A stretch of 64,000 bases of DNA. It comes from Solea solea. Its lineage: Eukaryota > Chordata > Actinopteri > Pleuronectiformes > Soleidae. Positions within the stretch are counted from its first letter, which is position 1; each line of letters starts with the position of its first letter. The notes beneath the pieces were generated by a model. The model did not search any database. It was given only the letters and a program-made list of their open reading frames with translations, and was not told the DNA's origin. Below are positions 40,410-52,647 of this stretch, in pieces. Location of the stretch: positions 27,822,463 to 27,886,462 of the forward strand of contig NC_081139.1 in NCBI RefSeq assembly GCF_958295425.1, in the 5' to 3' direction. The translations under genes were made by a program, and so were the position numbers.

Positions 40410-40795
40410 AACTGATTTCAGCCACTTAACAAAAGACTGAGCAGATAAAACACACGTGAGTGTAAGTCTACGACGTCTGAAGAACACGTTCACGTCTTTA
40501 TTTTCACTGTGAGAATGAAGTTTGTAAACCACAGAGAAAAGCAGGGATTTTATCACACACACACACAGTTGTGGATCCACTGCTGCCTCCACCGTTCAAA
40601 TGTCTTATTTTAATGACTTTCAAAATCTACGTTCAGACTTAACTCAGTGACACAAAGTGACCACACGAGGCAGCAGAGGACAAAGCAGCTCCTGGGGTTT
40701 GGTGTGGGAGAGTGAGTGGTTTACAAACGTCCGTTTCCTGTCTCACAGTGAGATAAAGACGTGAACGCGTCCTTAAAGATATCGCAGATACATTA
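40410..40795 (-). repeat. Foldback family full copy between hesx1 and cyc1
   Basis: Long outer arms on both sides (TAAGTCTACGACGTCTGAAG left, AAAGATATCGCAGATAC right), reverse middle. Confidence 0.83.
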
Positions 40796-41080
40796 TTATA
40801 AAATTGATTACAAAATAGGTTTCTTAGCTCTCGTTGCATCATCATTTTAAAATGTTTTATCTCTAAATTTCATTGATTATTAAAAAATATATATTTTGCT
40901 TTATTGTTTTAGGAGTCATTTCAAAATAAACTCTTTATTTTGAGTAGTTAGTTTAGAATATGGTTTTACTGCAGTAGTCAGTGTGTGTGTGTGTGTGTGT
41001 GTGTCACAGAGTGGTGTTTGCTCCCCCTGCTGGAAACAAAGCCAAACAACCACACAGAAGTGTTTTTCTCTAGGACATAA

Positions 41081-41086
41081 TTTATT
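41081..41086 (-). terminator. cyc1: Possible cyc1 polyadenylation signal
   Basis: AATAAA on the minus strand, about 500 nt after the cyc1 stop. A nearer AATAAA candidate lies at 41204-41209; which is used cannot be told. Confidence 0.4.
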
Positions 41087-41587
41087 TTGTACAGTACAAC
41101 AGAGGTTCATTTGTTCCACTGAGAGGTTTTGAGTGGAGGACAGAGGAGAGCGTTCCTCGTGTGGTGACTGAGTATCTTACAAAGACGGGAGCGATGCTTC
41201 TTATTTATTTCTCTGTGACAAAGTCACGTCGGGACGTGAGGCGGACAGCGGCCATGACTCGGACTGAACACATGTGAACTCTGTGGCGGTGCGTTCAGGA
41301 ACGCCACAACTCTCCAACACAAACTTGCACAACAACACTGCAGATAATAAAATATCTGCCCTCAGGTGTTTAGTTCTGCCATGCCAACGACTAAAAACGC
41401 TTTTATTCTGAAAGAATAGTAATTGTAATATATATATATATATTTATATCCTTATGTTTTCCTCTTAGAAAGGCAGGAGTACGTCTGTCAGTTGTTCCAT
41501 GTCCATGTGAGCTGAATGTGGTGGCGTCGGTGAACGCAGCGGCCTCTGCTGGAAGGTTGTCGGCCCAGCTCTGGGGACGTGGAGCTC

Positions 41588-44500
41588 TTACTTTGGAGGC
41601 CTGTAGGCGATCCTCCTGCTCTTGAGCACAGACCACCTGTGTCTCTTCAGGTAGTAGAGCAGAGGCATGAGGATGGCCGAGCCCAACAGCATCTGGAAGA
41701 GAAGGACACGTACGCCGCCGTTAGCGCTCTGTCTCTGTTAAAAATGGCGGTCGCGCTTTGTCGTACCTTGAGTCCCATGCGTTTGCGTTGGTCGTGCTCC
41801 GGCTCGGCCGCCCACCTCAGGAAGGTGCACACATCCTTCGCGACCTGGCTCATGGTGGCAGGGGTTCCTATGGCAACAGCGTCAGCACAATGAGTTTCAC
41901 TCCAATTATCAAATACTCTCTTCAAAAACTGTGGACTGGCGATCTGTGCGGGGTGTGACGCCCACAAACGTGTCATTACGGTAACCCCTGACGACCTCTG
42001 CGGGAACGAGCGTCCAATCACATCGTCGAGGACAAAAACTCACAAATGTACATTTAACACATGACACAGAACCAGACTCTGCTCACACACACGCACACGC
42101 ATGCCTTTCCACTTACCATCACCATACTCCAGAATCTCGTTGTAGATGGGCGGGGCCATGCCTATGGCCTGGCCGGGGAAGTACGGGTTGTAGTAGAGTC
42201 CTTCTCTGACCTCCACTCCAGCCGGAGGCTCACAGTATCCTGTCAGCAGGCTGAACACATAGTCTTCTCCGCCATGTCTGAGAGGAACACAACACACTTA
42301 AGCATAAAAAACAAAAAGGTTTACGACAAGAAGCCGTGAAGAGACAAAGTTTTGGCTGAGTGACTGACAGACGGCTGCTCAGCTGCACGGCTAAAACACA
42401 AGATAACATGAAAAACAGGTTTTATTTTACCATGAATAACTACTAAAATACAGACCATCAAAATGTGTCATTTATAAGAATAACTACTAAAACTAAACGT
42501 TAAATACAGACGTGTATTCTATTTTTCCAAACAACGCGACAATGCAACATCATTAGTTTCATTTCAAATCCCCTGAACCTGCCGTAAACTGTTTTGGCGT
42601 GACCATGCGCAGAGAAGCTGCTGATAAAACTATAAATATGTCATATCTTGGTCTGAATGATCCACTTTCTCGCCTCAAATGATCTTAAAACTGCGTTCCG
42701 TGACACAGAACATTTTCTATTTCTAGTTATCGTGTCCTCCATAAACAATCCATTGCGTAGACGCCTCACAACCACATCACAAGTATATGTTGTAACGCCA
42801 GAGCAAAAGGTTGGGAGACGAAATGTGCGACGGACACTTCCTGTCTGATAATCTGATAAAATACAGCAGTTCCTATGAACATCTGTTAGGATTGAGCCGT
42901 GGTGGCTCAGTGGTAGGGCGAGTTGTCTTTCAACTAGAAGGTAGTGGGTTCAATTCCTGGTCTTTAAGTGTCCTTGACCAAAGACACTTAAGCCCGTGTT
43001 GAATAATGTGAATGAGTGAAAACACGGGTTGCAGGTTCTCTGGTCTTGGCGTTACCTTGCATTGACGATGTAGCTGAGGTCAGGGGGCAGCGCTCCGTTG
43101 TTGGCCGCCCGCGCAGCCTCCGGGTTCTGGTAGGGCTTTGGGAAGTAGTCCGACAACTTTCCAGGACGAGTGAACATCTCTCCGCTGTCATCGGGTCCAT
43201 CCACGACCTCGACCTGAACACAGCACACGAGATACTTACGCTGACTGGGCTGTACCACTCGTGATGCCCCAGTGGAGCTGCTCATCCAAGCGCTCAAAAC
43301 ATACAGTTCAGTACTGATCCACACAGATCACAGCTCTCACCTCCTCAGCGATGACCTTGACCTCGGCTTCTGTGTGAGACACTCCCACCAGGTGTCTGAA
43401 GGCCAGGTAGTCCATGCTGTGGCAGGCAGAACACACCTGCTTATACACCTCGTAACCACGGCGAACACTGCGGGGAAACACAGAGGAACAGTTACGGTGA
43501 GACGTCCTCTCTCGTCACTCACTGTGTGTGTGTGTGTGTGTGTCCATCCATCACACCTGGCGTGGTCCAGAGAGGACAGGGGTCCGCCGTGGCTCCAGGG
43601 GTATTGAGGGGGGTGGAGCTCCAGGTCGGAGGCTTTCACAGACTGATGCAGCATCAGAGCGAGTCCTGCACCGCCGGCCGTGACCACGCCCAGTGTCGTG
43701 AGGGCGACCTTTTTGTTCCGGGGAAGGCTCGCGAAGGACATGTTGGCCTGCAGAGACACACGAGCACAACACGATACAAGCGAGTTAACGTCCAAGCACA
43801 ATAACGTACGTATAAGCTCACATTCTGTGGAGTAAACAACAAAGCCTTTCATGGAGAATTTAAATCCCGGTTCTGACTTGGTATGAACACCCTTCTTCAG
43901 TGTTTTCATCACACGTGGACCGCATGGGCAATCCATGCAAAACACTATTCCAAAGTATGTCCACTTAAAGAAGGGCTGCGAATCTCCATTATTTTCATAA
44001 TTGACTGTTTTCTCCATTACTTGAGCAAACACTTGGTCCATAAAATGTCAGAAACTGTTGAGAAAGGTCTTGTTTTGGTCCAAAGTTGTAATGATTTCTC
44101 TGTTATGTGGAGCAAAGAAACCAGAAAAAAATGCTCAAACCTATTACTCGATTATCAAAACAGTTGATGAATTCAGTCATCAGCTAATTATCGATTAATC
44201 GAGTGTTTTCAGCCCTAAATGAATGAATAATTGTCTGAAAATCTGCTCCAAAGCCAGTGGTTCATTTCAACAGGGAAATTACACATTTCTCAAATGGCTT
44301 TAGTGATGGGCTGTCTCCATCTACACAGTAAACAATGTCACCATCTCCACAGTAAACAATGTCACCATCTCTACCTTTGAAAACAAAAGGTGGAATCGAG
44401 GATTTAACCACAATAACTAGAGCTCTGGACGTGTTTGTATCATCAATGTGGTGGAAAACACTGGATTTAAACATTTCATTAACATACTGGAACCAAACTA

Positions 44501-45850
44501 GCAGGTCACATCTTACTTCAAAAGGTGCTTCCTACCTGCTCGATTATGGAAAAATAATCATAATCACGCTACTGAGGTCAAACATGAAATCATGAATATT
44601 TCAGACAACTACTCATTGACTTGAACATAAAGTGTAAAGCAGCTCATCAACACTAGTAAAGCTCTATATACTACAGACCATAATATCAACTCTTCTTGCG
44701 GCATGGTGGCGCAGTGGTTAGTAGTGGTGGTTAGCACTGTTGCCTCACAGCAAGAAGGTGCTGGGTTCAATTCCTGGTCTGGGACCTTTCTGTGTGGAGT
44801 TTGCATATTCTCCCCATGTCTGCGTGGGTTTCCCCTGGGCTCTCCAGTTTCCTCCCACCATCAAAACATGTTAGAATGTTAGTTACATTCGGTCAGGTTG
44901 GTCCCTGGTGGCGGCGCGCTCAGTCGCAGCGGCTCTGATCAACCCTCCATCTGACCTCGACATCTCGTTGTACAATACCAGTATAATGACAATAAAGATG
45001 CTTTCCTTTCCTTCTTCTTCTGATTTTATTTGGTAGTAACGAGTAACAACGAGAGTTGGAGGAAATGTAGTGGAGTAAAAGTCGCTGGAAATATGAATAA
45101 CACAGTAAAGTACAGATACGTGAACTTTGTACTTAGAGTAACAAAGTATTTCTACTTCGTTACCCTGGCTGTCGTGCTCGGGCCCTAATAATCGGGATGA
45201 AGGACATAGCAGTGAAGACCACCTCTTCACCGGAAGTCCTTTCAGTCCTTGACATACCAACAAGCTAGCAAAGGACTAGCTCTGCAACACAGTCTACCAC
45301 TGGTTCCAGCAACTGTTCGTTGTACAGGACGAATACACATCACACAGAGTAAAGGACCGGAAAGATGTTTTTTTTCCAACCCCGAACTCGTGCAGAAAGG
45401 CAGAAGACGGCGTCCATTTATTTACCGGCTTCTTGACACTTAGCTCAGTGGCTAGCTGAGCAAGTGTACCCATTGTTACAGAGTCACGACGACAGCTTTC
45501 CACATGTATTAAATCAGTTCGTGGCGTCGTTGTTCACTGCAGTTTAAAAGCGGTATTAATATGAGAGGAGCTGCTATCGTGACCGTCATTAGCGTCCTAA
45601 AAGTGAGTGGGATCACAGGTGACCTTGTGTCACCCGTTAACAGCACCCGAGCTAGGCTAACCGACGTTAGCTCAGTGTCCGGAACAAAACGTCGCATTAC
45701 GGTGACGTTGTTGGATATAACTCACTCTGGCCCGCGCTGTTGGACCGCACGCGTTTTAAGTCCACGTACCTTGGGTGTGTGGATCGTTTTAGGAGCGCTG
45801 AGGAGGGCTCTCCCACTCCCCGATAACACCGCCACTCGTAGCGCCGCCAT
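41588..45850 (-). CDS. cyc1: CYC1, cytochrome c1 haem protein of respiratory complex III, seven exons
   Basis: Complete 307-aa protein. Exons: 45770-45850, 43557-43747, 43341-43467, 43056-43213, 42117-42277, 41767-41867, 41588-41692; all GT-AG, in phase, total 924 nt, stop TAA. Residues 1-66 form a bipartite mitochondrial presequence: an Arg-rich start, then a hydrophobic stretch about 41-60. The mature protein would start near Ser67 ([12 protein letters not shown]). The c-type haem site is CSACH at residues 103-107; Met226 in [10 protein letters not shown] is the expected sixth ligand. The C-terminal anchor is in exon 7 ([15 protein letters not shown]), ending AYRPPK. Cytochrome c1 passes electrons from the Rieske protein to cytochrome c. 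No defects are seen. Confidence 0.97.
42895..43010 (+). mobile_element. tRNA-derived SINE fragment in cyc1 intron 4
   Basis: GTGGTGGCTCAGTGGTAGGG (A box) and GGGTTCAATTCC (B box) are followed by a body with AGTGTCCTTGACCAAAGACA. It ends about 45 bp from cyc1 exon 4 (43056). Not a real tRNA: the cloverleaf is imperfect and the non-tRNA body continues. Confidence 0.75.
43972..44216. mobile_element. MITE with AGGGCTG ends in cyc1 intron 1
   Basis: Starts AGGGCTGCGAAT and ends TTTTCAGCCCT, giving short inverted ends. The interior has the TCGATTAATCGAG stretch common in fish hAT-type MITEs. Target-site duplication not clear. Confidence 0.55.
44695..45012 (+). mobile_element. Full-length fish SINE in cyc1 intron 1
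   Basis: GGCATGGTGGCGCAGTGGTT head with GGGTTCAATTCCTGG B box. The body (GTGTGGAGTTTGCATATTCT, CTCCAGTTTCCTCCCACC) is typical of abundant teleost SINEs, and the tail (ATAATGACAATAAAGATGCT) is typical too. An internal TAGTGGTGGT duplication is seen in the head. Confidence 0.85.
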
Positions 45851-45890
45851 CTTGTCTGCGGGTGCGTGGGTAAGCGGAAGTGCTGGAGAC
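45838..45890 (-). promoter_or_regulatory. cyc1: cyc1 start region with YY1-like and ETS/GABP-like motifs
   Basis: The ATG sits in CAAGATGGCGGC (minus strand), a perfect YY1-type element that overlaps the start codon. About 24 bp upstream, GCGGAAGTG (plus strand, 45874-45882) matches an ETS/GABP (NRF-2) site. Both are known regulators of nuclear respiratory-chain genes. Confidence 0.6.
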
Positions 45891-45899
45891 CAGCGACTA

Positions 45900-47624
45900 A
45901 CCGGGCACTTCTGTTATGAACCTTCAAAATAAAACCGCGTGCGTGAAGTGGTCTGAATTCCATTATCCAAAGTCAGGGCCGGGTTTTTTTTTTAACGTTT
46001 ATTTGAATTTTTGAGCTTTACATGTAACACTCCGTTGATATCGCAATAGATACAAAATCTATGCACGACTTCATACACATGTTTCTATTCCTATATTAGG
46101 ATGATGGATGGACGTTTAACCTCAGCTAAAATAAATCTGCTCTTACTTTGAAGGGCAGTCCCCACAAGCCGGAACTTACAGTAACGTGACGTGTGGGGAA
46201 CTTTGCACAATCTGGGGTTTTACGCAACGTTAAATAACGTTGTGTAAAACACACGTTACAAAACATAACATTAATCATATCTACATATCCACTTTAATGT
46301 ATAGATATACATAGAGTGGTGTTAAGTCCTTATAAAACAAAAATAGTGAATAATATGAGATGAAGAGTAGCCTACGTCATTGATCAGCCCTTGACCTGAA
46401 ATCGCCTTTGAAGGAGAAAACTTTATTGGAGCACCAACCAGTTGACAACATACAACACATATTTAGGCATATGTATTCACAATGGTAGTCTTTCTTTCTT
46501 TCTTTCTTTTCTTTCTTTCAACATAAAGACAAAATGTGTTATATACAATTATATGCAACAAAGCAATTAGCTTCACCTTGTTAAAATATTTTTATGAGCA
46601 ATTATGACAATGTATTGCATTTTAAATAATGAATTGCTTCTAAAATATTAAAAACAAACAAACAAACAAACAAAAAACAACATAAGCATAAGCAACATGA
46701 GACATGTTCAAAAGTTTGTTTGTATAACACACAAGAACCGGTTTCAATTTATTTAGTTGATGTAAAAACAAGTCTGCATTTAATTTTCCACAACTAACAT
46801 GTTGGCTATTTATTTATTTTTTAATTAATCAATTGGTTAATATTTAAATTAGTAGCAGTGAGATAGCTCACAGGGACACAGGAGCTGCTGGTCTACTGCT
46901 GCCCTCGTGTGGTCACTCTGTGTCACTGAGGTCAATATGAATGAAGTACTTTGAAAGTCATTAAAATAAGACAAAGAGTGTGTGTGTTTGTATGTATTGC
47001 CCTGCTCCAGCTCTCAAAAATGCACCAGAATATAAGAAATCGCATCTACCAGATTAAAAATGTTCTGGGGGAGGAGCCCCAGACCCCCTTTTCCCATACA
47101 CACCCACTCTTGAACAAATAGGGTGGTCCTTATGCATCTGTGCCCAGGGGAAGAGTAGTTCATAATCTGTCTGTATTAATACAATTGATAATGTAACATT
47201 ATAGTGTGACGTGTTAATAATCGTCAAGCACAGGTGACTCTGCATAGTTGGAGGGGGGCCCCCATCAAATTCTGCTTAGGGCCCCATAAAGGCTCGGCAA
47301 AGTTTTCGAAGTTTCACTGAATCCATATGAATCACTTTTTTGAAACAGTTCAGTGTTTTTCAGCATTTGATACAATGAAACCCGGCGACACCTGCTGGCC
47401 AACCTTCAACATCACATCTGCCTGGGACAACAAAGACACAGTTATGTATGTTTTGTCCTTTTAAAGACATTTCTAAGATACTTCATCAAACACTCTCTGT
47501 AACACAGATAATATTCTTCTGTAACATTGATGGATTTATTGGGACGTGCTTGTGCAGCTGGAGGGTTCAAAGGTTTCTATTTAAATACCAGATCAGTTCT
47601 TCTTCTTTGTTACGACCTTTTCAC
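45900..47624. other. Intergenic region between cyc1 and flnb
   Basis: (TTTC)n at 46490-46520 and (CAAA)n at 46654-46675, then ordinary AT-rich sequence. No gene recognised. Confidence 0.55.
46864..46990 (+). repeat. Foldback family fragment (middle)
   Basis: GACACAGGAGCTGCTGGTCT, CTCGTGTGGTCACTCTGTG, then a TG tract. Confidence 0.65.
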
Positions 47625-47930
47625 ATATTAATATATACACATACATATAGACATATATATACATATATGTGTATATATGTATATACATAAACATACATAT
47701 ATACACACGTGTATATATACATATATGTATACATCCATACATATGTGTATATATATATACACATACATATAGACATATATATACATATATGTGTATATAT
47801 GTATATACATAAACATACATATATATACACACGTGTATATATATGTATATATACATATATGTGTTTATATGTATATATGTACACACATATATACATATGT
47901 GTGTACATATATACACATATATACTATTTT
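47625..47930. repeat. ATACATATATGTGTATAT-rich tract between cyc1 and flnb
   Basis: Alternating purine-pyrimidine TA/CA tract with two near-identical halves about 120 bp apart (47638-47745 and 47758-47860). Open in several frames only because it is repetitive. Confidence 0.88.
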
Positions 47931-47949
47931 TGTTAAAAATGGGTTTGGA

Positions 47950-48279
47950 TGGCGACGTGCTGTGGGAAGAATGATTACTTTAGACACGAGTCAGTACTTT
48001 CAAATATAACAAGAGACTTTCACTGCAGTGAATTTCATTCCAGTTGATTTTAATTAATAAATGTACATCTTCATCATCATCATCATCGTCATCATCCCAG
48101 AGTTAAGTTTCACATTAAATCACCATTTTCCCCCAAATACACAATGAGAAGTTCTCTTTTTTAATTCAATAGTAGCAGAGATTCATCACCGACAGCAGGA
48201 TTCACACAGCAAACGTTCCAGCTCACGTCTGATTTCAAACGTCTCGACTTCCAGTGATTGTTAGAAAAATCGAGAAGTG

Positions 48280-48354
<75 letters not shown>

Positions 48355-48654
48355 GCAGCCAAACGAAGACACACAACAGCGATGAGTTTTACGAGCAGAG
48401 AGAACAGAGACAATCTTTCATTGACCATCAACTGTTAAATCAATTCATAATTTCTGGGCAACAAAAATCAAACAACCTTTTTTTCCCCAGATCAGAATTT
48501 TTCTTTAAAAGCCGGAGGGCAAAGGTCAAAGGTCAAAGATCAGCGTCGCCTAACTCTACACTTAGTCGTAAAATGGTGCATCTGAAGAACACTTTGGCAG
48601 TTTATACAGAAACCTAAACCCAGCAGGGACACGTGCTCTTTTCCACCTGGTGCA
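47950..48654 (-). other. flnb: flnb 3' untranslated region (inferred)
   Basis: Downstream of the stop on the minus strand. It contains a long (GT)n tract on the plus strand (about 48283-48350). ATTAAA-type signals on the minus strand lie at 48160-48165 and 48049-48054; no canonical AATAAA was found nearer than about 47534-47539. The end is not settled. Confidence 0.4.
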
Positions 48655-48910
48655 TCATGGGACGACAACATGGAAGGGGGAGCCCGGGACGTGGTCGTCG
48701 CCCCACTTGACCACCAGGACGTAACCGCCGCGCTCCTTCAGCACGTAGCTGACGTTGTACCGCAGGTCCCCCATGTGTTTGACAAGAACCTCGTCACAGG
48801 GAACCTGAGGACCGTGGACCCCCACCAGCAGAATGTTCTTACCTGAGGACGACATGGACGTGGACACATTAGGACATGAGCACCACAGAACACACACACA
48901 CACACACACA

Positions 48911-48952
<42 letters not shown>

Positions 48953-51900
48953 CAGATGAATGCATGAATCTGACAGCTTTATAATGTAAATACATTATAA
49001 AACTAAATCTGACTGAGGGCTGTGATTGGCCCACGTGCCGGACTTTGGACCTCTCTGTTGTAGTGGTTTCTGTGAGGCTGTGGAACGTGACCTCGACAAA
49101 ACGAGCCGATGAGCATTTAGAAAAAGGGAAATGAATTGTAAATGAATGAATAAATAAACTTGACCACTCAAAGCTGCTTTACACACGTTCACTCGTTCAC
49201 ACGCTGCACAGACGCAGCTCAGGAGTCACATGGGGTTTTTGGTCATTTCCATTTTACAAAAGAAAAAAGTATATTTGTGGTGATTTGAATTTCCTTTTTA
49301 AAAATGTAATTGAAATACAGCGCGTTATTCTTTGTCCCTAAAATGAAAATAAAAAACAAAGTTGATTTTCAATTTCTGAAAACAAAAATCTAAAAAAACC
49401 TAAATTTAGTTTTTTTCTCTTTTCAAAATAAGAGCGCGTATGAGGACAGGGCTGGTGCTTTTCCACGACATCGTCCCAGCTCGTCTCGCCTTGTTTACCA
49501 TTACTGTAGCTCCTCCTCAAAGTGGGCGGAGTCATCACAGCACAGCTGCATGAAACTGTGGTCACATGGTTTTTCTACGCGACACAAATGAGTGAATTTT
49601 CACTGAAAGTGAATCATTTAAAAGATTTGTTCAGTACTTCCTGCATGACTCACTCATTCACTCACTCTTTAACTGACCTACACTCACTCACTCACTGACC
49701 CATTAACCCATCCACTTTCCCAGCCACTCATTTTTCATCCTATCATGCACTCATTTAATCACTCATTCACTGACTCACTCACTCTTTAACTGACCTTCAG
49801 TCACTCACTCACTCTTTAACTGACCTTCAGTCACTCACTCACTCACTCTTTAACTGATCTACACTCACTCACTCTTTAACTGACCTACACTCACTCACTC
49901 ACTATTTAACTGACCTACACTCACTCACTCACTATTTAACTGACCTACACTCACTCTTTAACTGACCTACACTCACTCACTCTTTAACTGACCTACACTC
50001 ACTCACTCACTCTTTAACTGACCTACACTCACTCACTCACTCTTTAACTGACCTACACTCACTCACTCACTATTTAACTGACCTACACTCACTCACTCAC
50101 TATTTAACTGACCTACACTCACTCACTCACTATTTAACTGACCTACACTCATTCACTCACTCACTCAGGACTCTTGAGTGACGTCACTCTCTGACCAATC
50201 AGAGAGCTGCAGTGTGATGATGTCACAGGTTCTGATAAACGCTGAGTGGTGGAAAAGTTCCAGAAGCTAAACAATAAGAGGGAGACGGCGCTGGGACCAG
50301 GATCCAGTCCAGGTTTGACAAGTCTAAGTGCAGAGGTTTTTGATGTGGACCTGGTCTACCGTGGTCCAGGTCTGACGTGTTCATGCTTGGGTCGTACCAG
50401 CTTTGCTGCAGTCGACAGAGAAGCTGCTCCTCTGACCCGCGGAGGCCGCGCTGAGGCCGGCGCCGCGGCTCAGAACCTTGGTTGCGTCCGAGTCTCCGGG
50501 TCGAGGCAGGAAGCTCTGCGCCGAGCTGCCGCTGGACGCTCGTACGGCCGGATCCAGCGTCAGCGTGGACGTCTCGCTGGCGTTGGTCACGTTCACCAGC
50601 CGAGGACCTGAGAGCGAGGGACACGCAGACGTCATTGTTTGAGGTGAAGGTGTTTTTATTTTAAAGGCTGAACACACACACACACACACAGTGAAGTGAC
50701 CTGTGACTCTGGCTCTGAAGGGACTGCTGCTGATGTGCTCTGCTCCTCCATATCTGATGCTGATCAGATAGTTTCCGGGCGCCATCGGCGTGTACTGCAC
50801 CTTGTAGCCTTCTGGACCCTCCTGACAGTCCATCTTTACTTTAGAGGGCCCTTCAATGGTCACAGCCAAGGCCCCGGGGCCCGCCTTCATGTTGTTGATG
50901 ATGAACTCTGACTGAGCTCCTGTCGACAGAGACAATCTGGATGTAATATAACATTATAAATATAATATTACATAATATAATACTATATCATATTATATAA
51001 TATAATACTATATACTATTATATATATATATATATATATATAATATAACATAATATAATATAATATATAATATTATATCATATATAATATAACATAATAT
51101 TATATATTATGTTATATTATATATAACATAATATTATATTATATATAATATTATATCATATATAATATAACATAATATATAATATTATGTAATATTATAT
51201 ATAACATAATATAATATAATATATTATATTATGTTATATTATATCATATTATAATGTGGCAGATTTAAATATTTAAGTTTAAAATGTTATTATTTAACTT
51301 TCACATGATTTCAGTCATGAAACTGAGAACCGAGTTGCAGTGAGTACTTCTGTGTACTTGTTTACTTCTCTGTACTTCTCTTACTTATGTACTTCTGTGT
51401 ACCTCTATGTACTTCTGTGTACTTCTGTCTACTTCTCTGTACTTCTGTGTACTTCTCAGTACTTGTGTACTTCTCTGTACTTCTCTGTACTTCTGTCTAT
51501 GTCTCAGTACTTGTGTACTTCTCTGTACTTTGTGTGTACTTGTGTGTACTTGTGTGTACTTGTGTGTACTTGTGTGTCATGTTCTGTGAAGCTCTTGTCC
51601 GGTGGTCAGACGACACATGGTCACTTACTGACTCCTCACAGGAACGTGTTTCCCGCAAAAAAACCTGAGCTACTCTTTAAAGTGAAGAGGTCAGAGGTCA
51701 GAGGTCAGGTGACCCACCAGTGGTTCCTCTCTCCAGTCCAGCTCCGTATGCTCTGACCAGACCAGGCTCTCCGGTCTGTCCCGGCTCCCCGACCCGCACC
51801 TGGAACGGACTTCCCGGGATGTGAGCGCCGTTGAAGCTGACGTCGACAGTGTGGACGCCGTTCTCTCTGGGGATGAAGCGGACGGCGTACTGGCCTGAGG

Positions 51901-52101
51901 ACAGAGGGCAGTGGTCACCGGCGAGCCCCGACACCGCGGGTTTGGACTCGCTCGTGACCAACACAAACCTGGTTCCAGCTCGGTGACGACACACTCGTCC
52001 AGAGCTCCGGACGGACTGTGGACTTTAGCCTCCAGCTTCCCCTGAGCTCCATTCAGACGCACCGCAAAGGATGCTGGGTGATTCACCTTCAGGCCAGACT
52101 C

Positions 52102-52141
<40 letters not shown>

Positions 52142-52647
52142 TGACTGTGTTCACACTGAACGTGTGTTTTCTTATTTTCATGTTTTCTGTGAGTCTGATT
52201 CGTTGGAACCTTCTTATTCTCACACTGAGCTTTAATTCCCGTTCAATAAATAAAAATAAAAACAAATAAACCGTCGGCCGCTGTGCTCCGTCTCTGTCTG
52301 CTGTTGCCAGGCAACCAGGGAGCAGCTGCTGTTAAAGGCCTTTAAATGAAACACAAGAGAAACACCAGCAGGCCCACACCAGACCAGAGCCAGGCGACGT
52401 CGTCGAGGGTCAGGTGCATAAAGAAAATATAAAAACTACTTTTCATATTTCCCCTTTTTATGCAACTGAGCTCCTGTGCCCTTGAGCAAGGCAGGGCAGG
52501 CTGGGTGTGCAGGTGTGTCCTCGTGCCTCACCTGAAGGCCAGCAACAGTGAGGCGGCGGGCGTCGTTCACTGGAGCCACGACCGGAACCAGGAAGGGGCT
52601 GTCGGGAATGTGCTGGTCGTTAAACTTCACCGAAATCTCATAATCGC
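48655..52647 (-). CDS. flnb: flnb exons for repeats 21 (end) to 24 with hinge 2
   Basis: Six exons: 52532-52647, 51969-52101, 51718-51894, 50701-50919, 50398-50607, 48655-48842. They cover the end of repeat 21, repeat 22 ([12 protein letters not shown]...), repeat 23 ([15 protein letters not shown]...[15 protein letters not shown]), hinge 2 ([14 protein letters not shown] to LPRPGDSD) and repeat 24 ([11 protein letters not shown]...[20 protein letters not shown]). Hinge 2 is longer and Ser-rich here. The intron at 50608-50700 is only 93 nt and has no in-frame stop. Repeat 24 is the dimerisation repeat. Confidence 0.93.

Noticed and set aside
42899..42963. A tRNA gene
   Set aside because: A and B boxes are present but the cloverleaf is imperfect and a SINE body follows.
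45561..45932. 123-codon plus-strand ORF across the cyc1 first exon
   Set aside because: It is the antisense shadow of cyc1 exon 1 and its promoter; no homology recognised.
47593..48009. Tyr/Ile-rich ORFs on both strands
   Set aside because: Alternating TA/CA tract; open in several frames on both strands.
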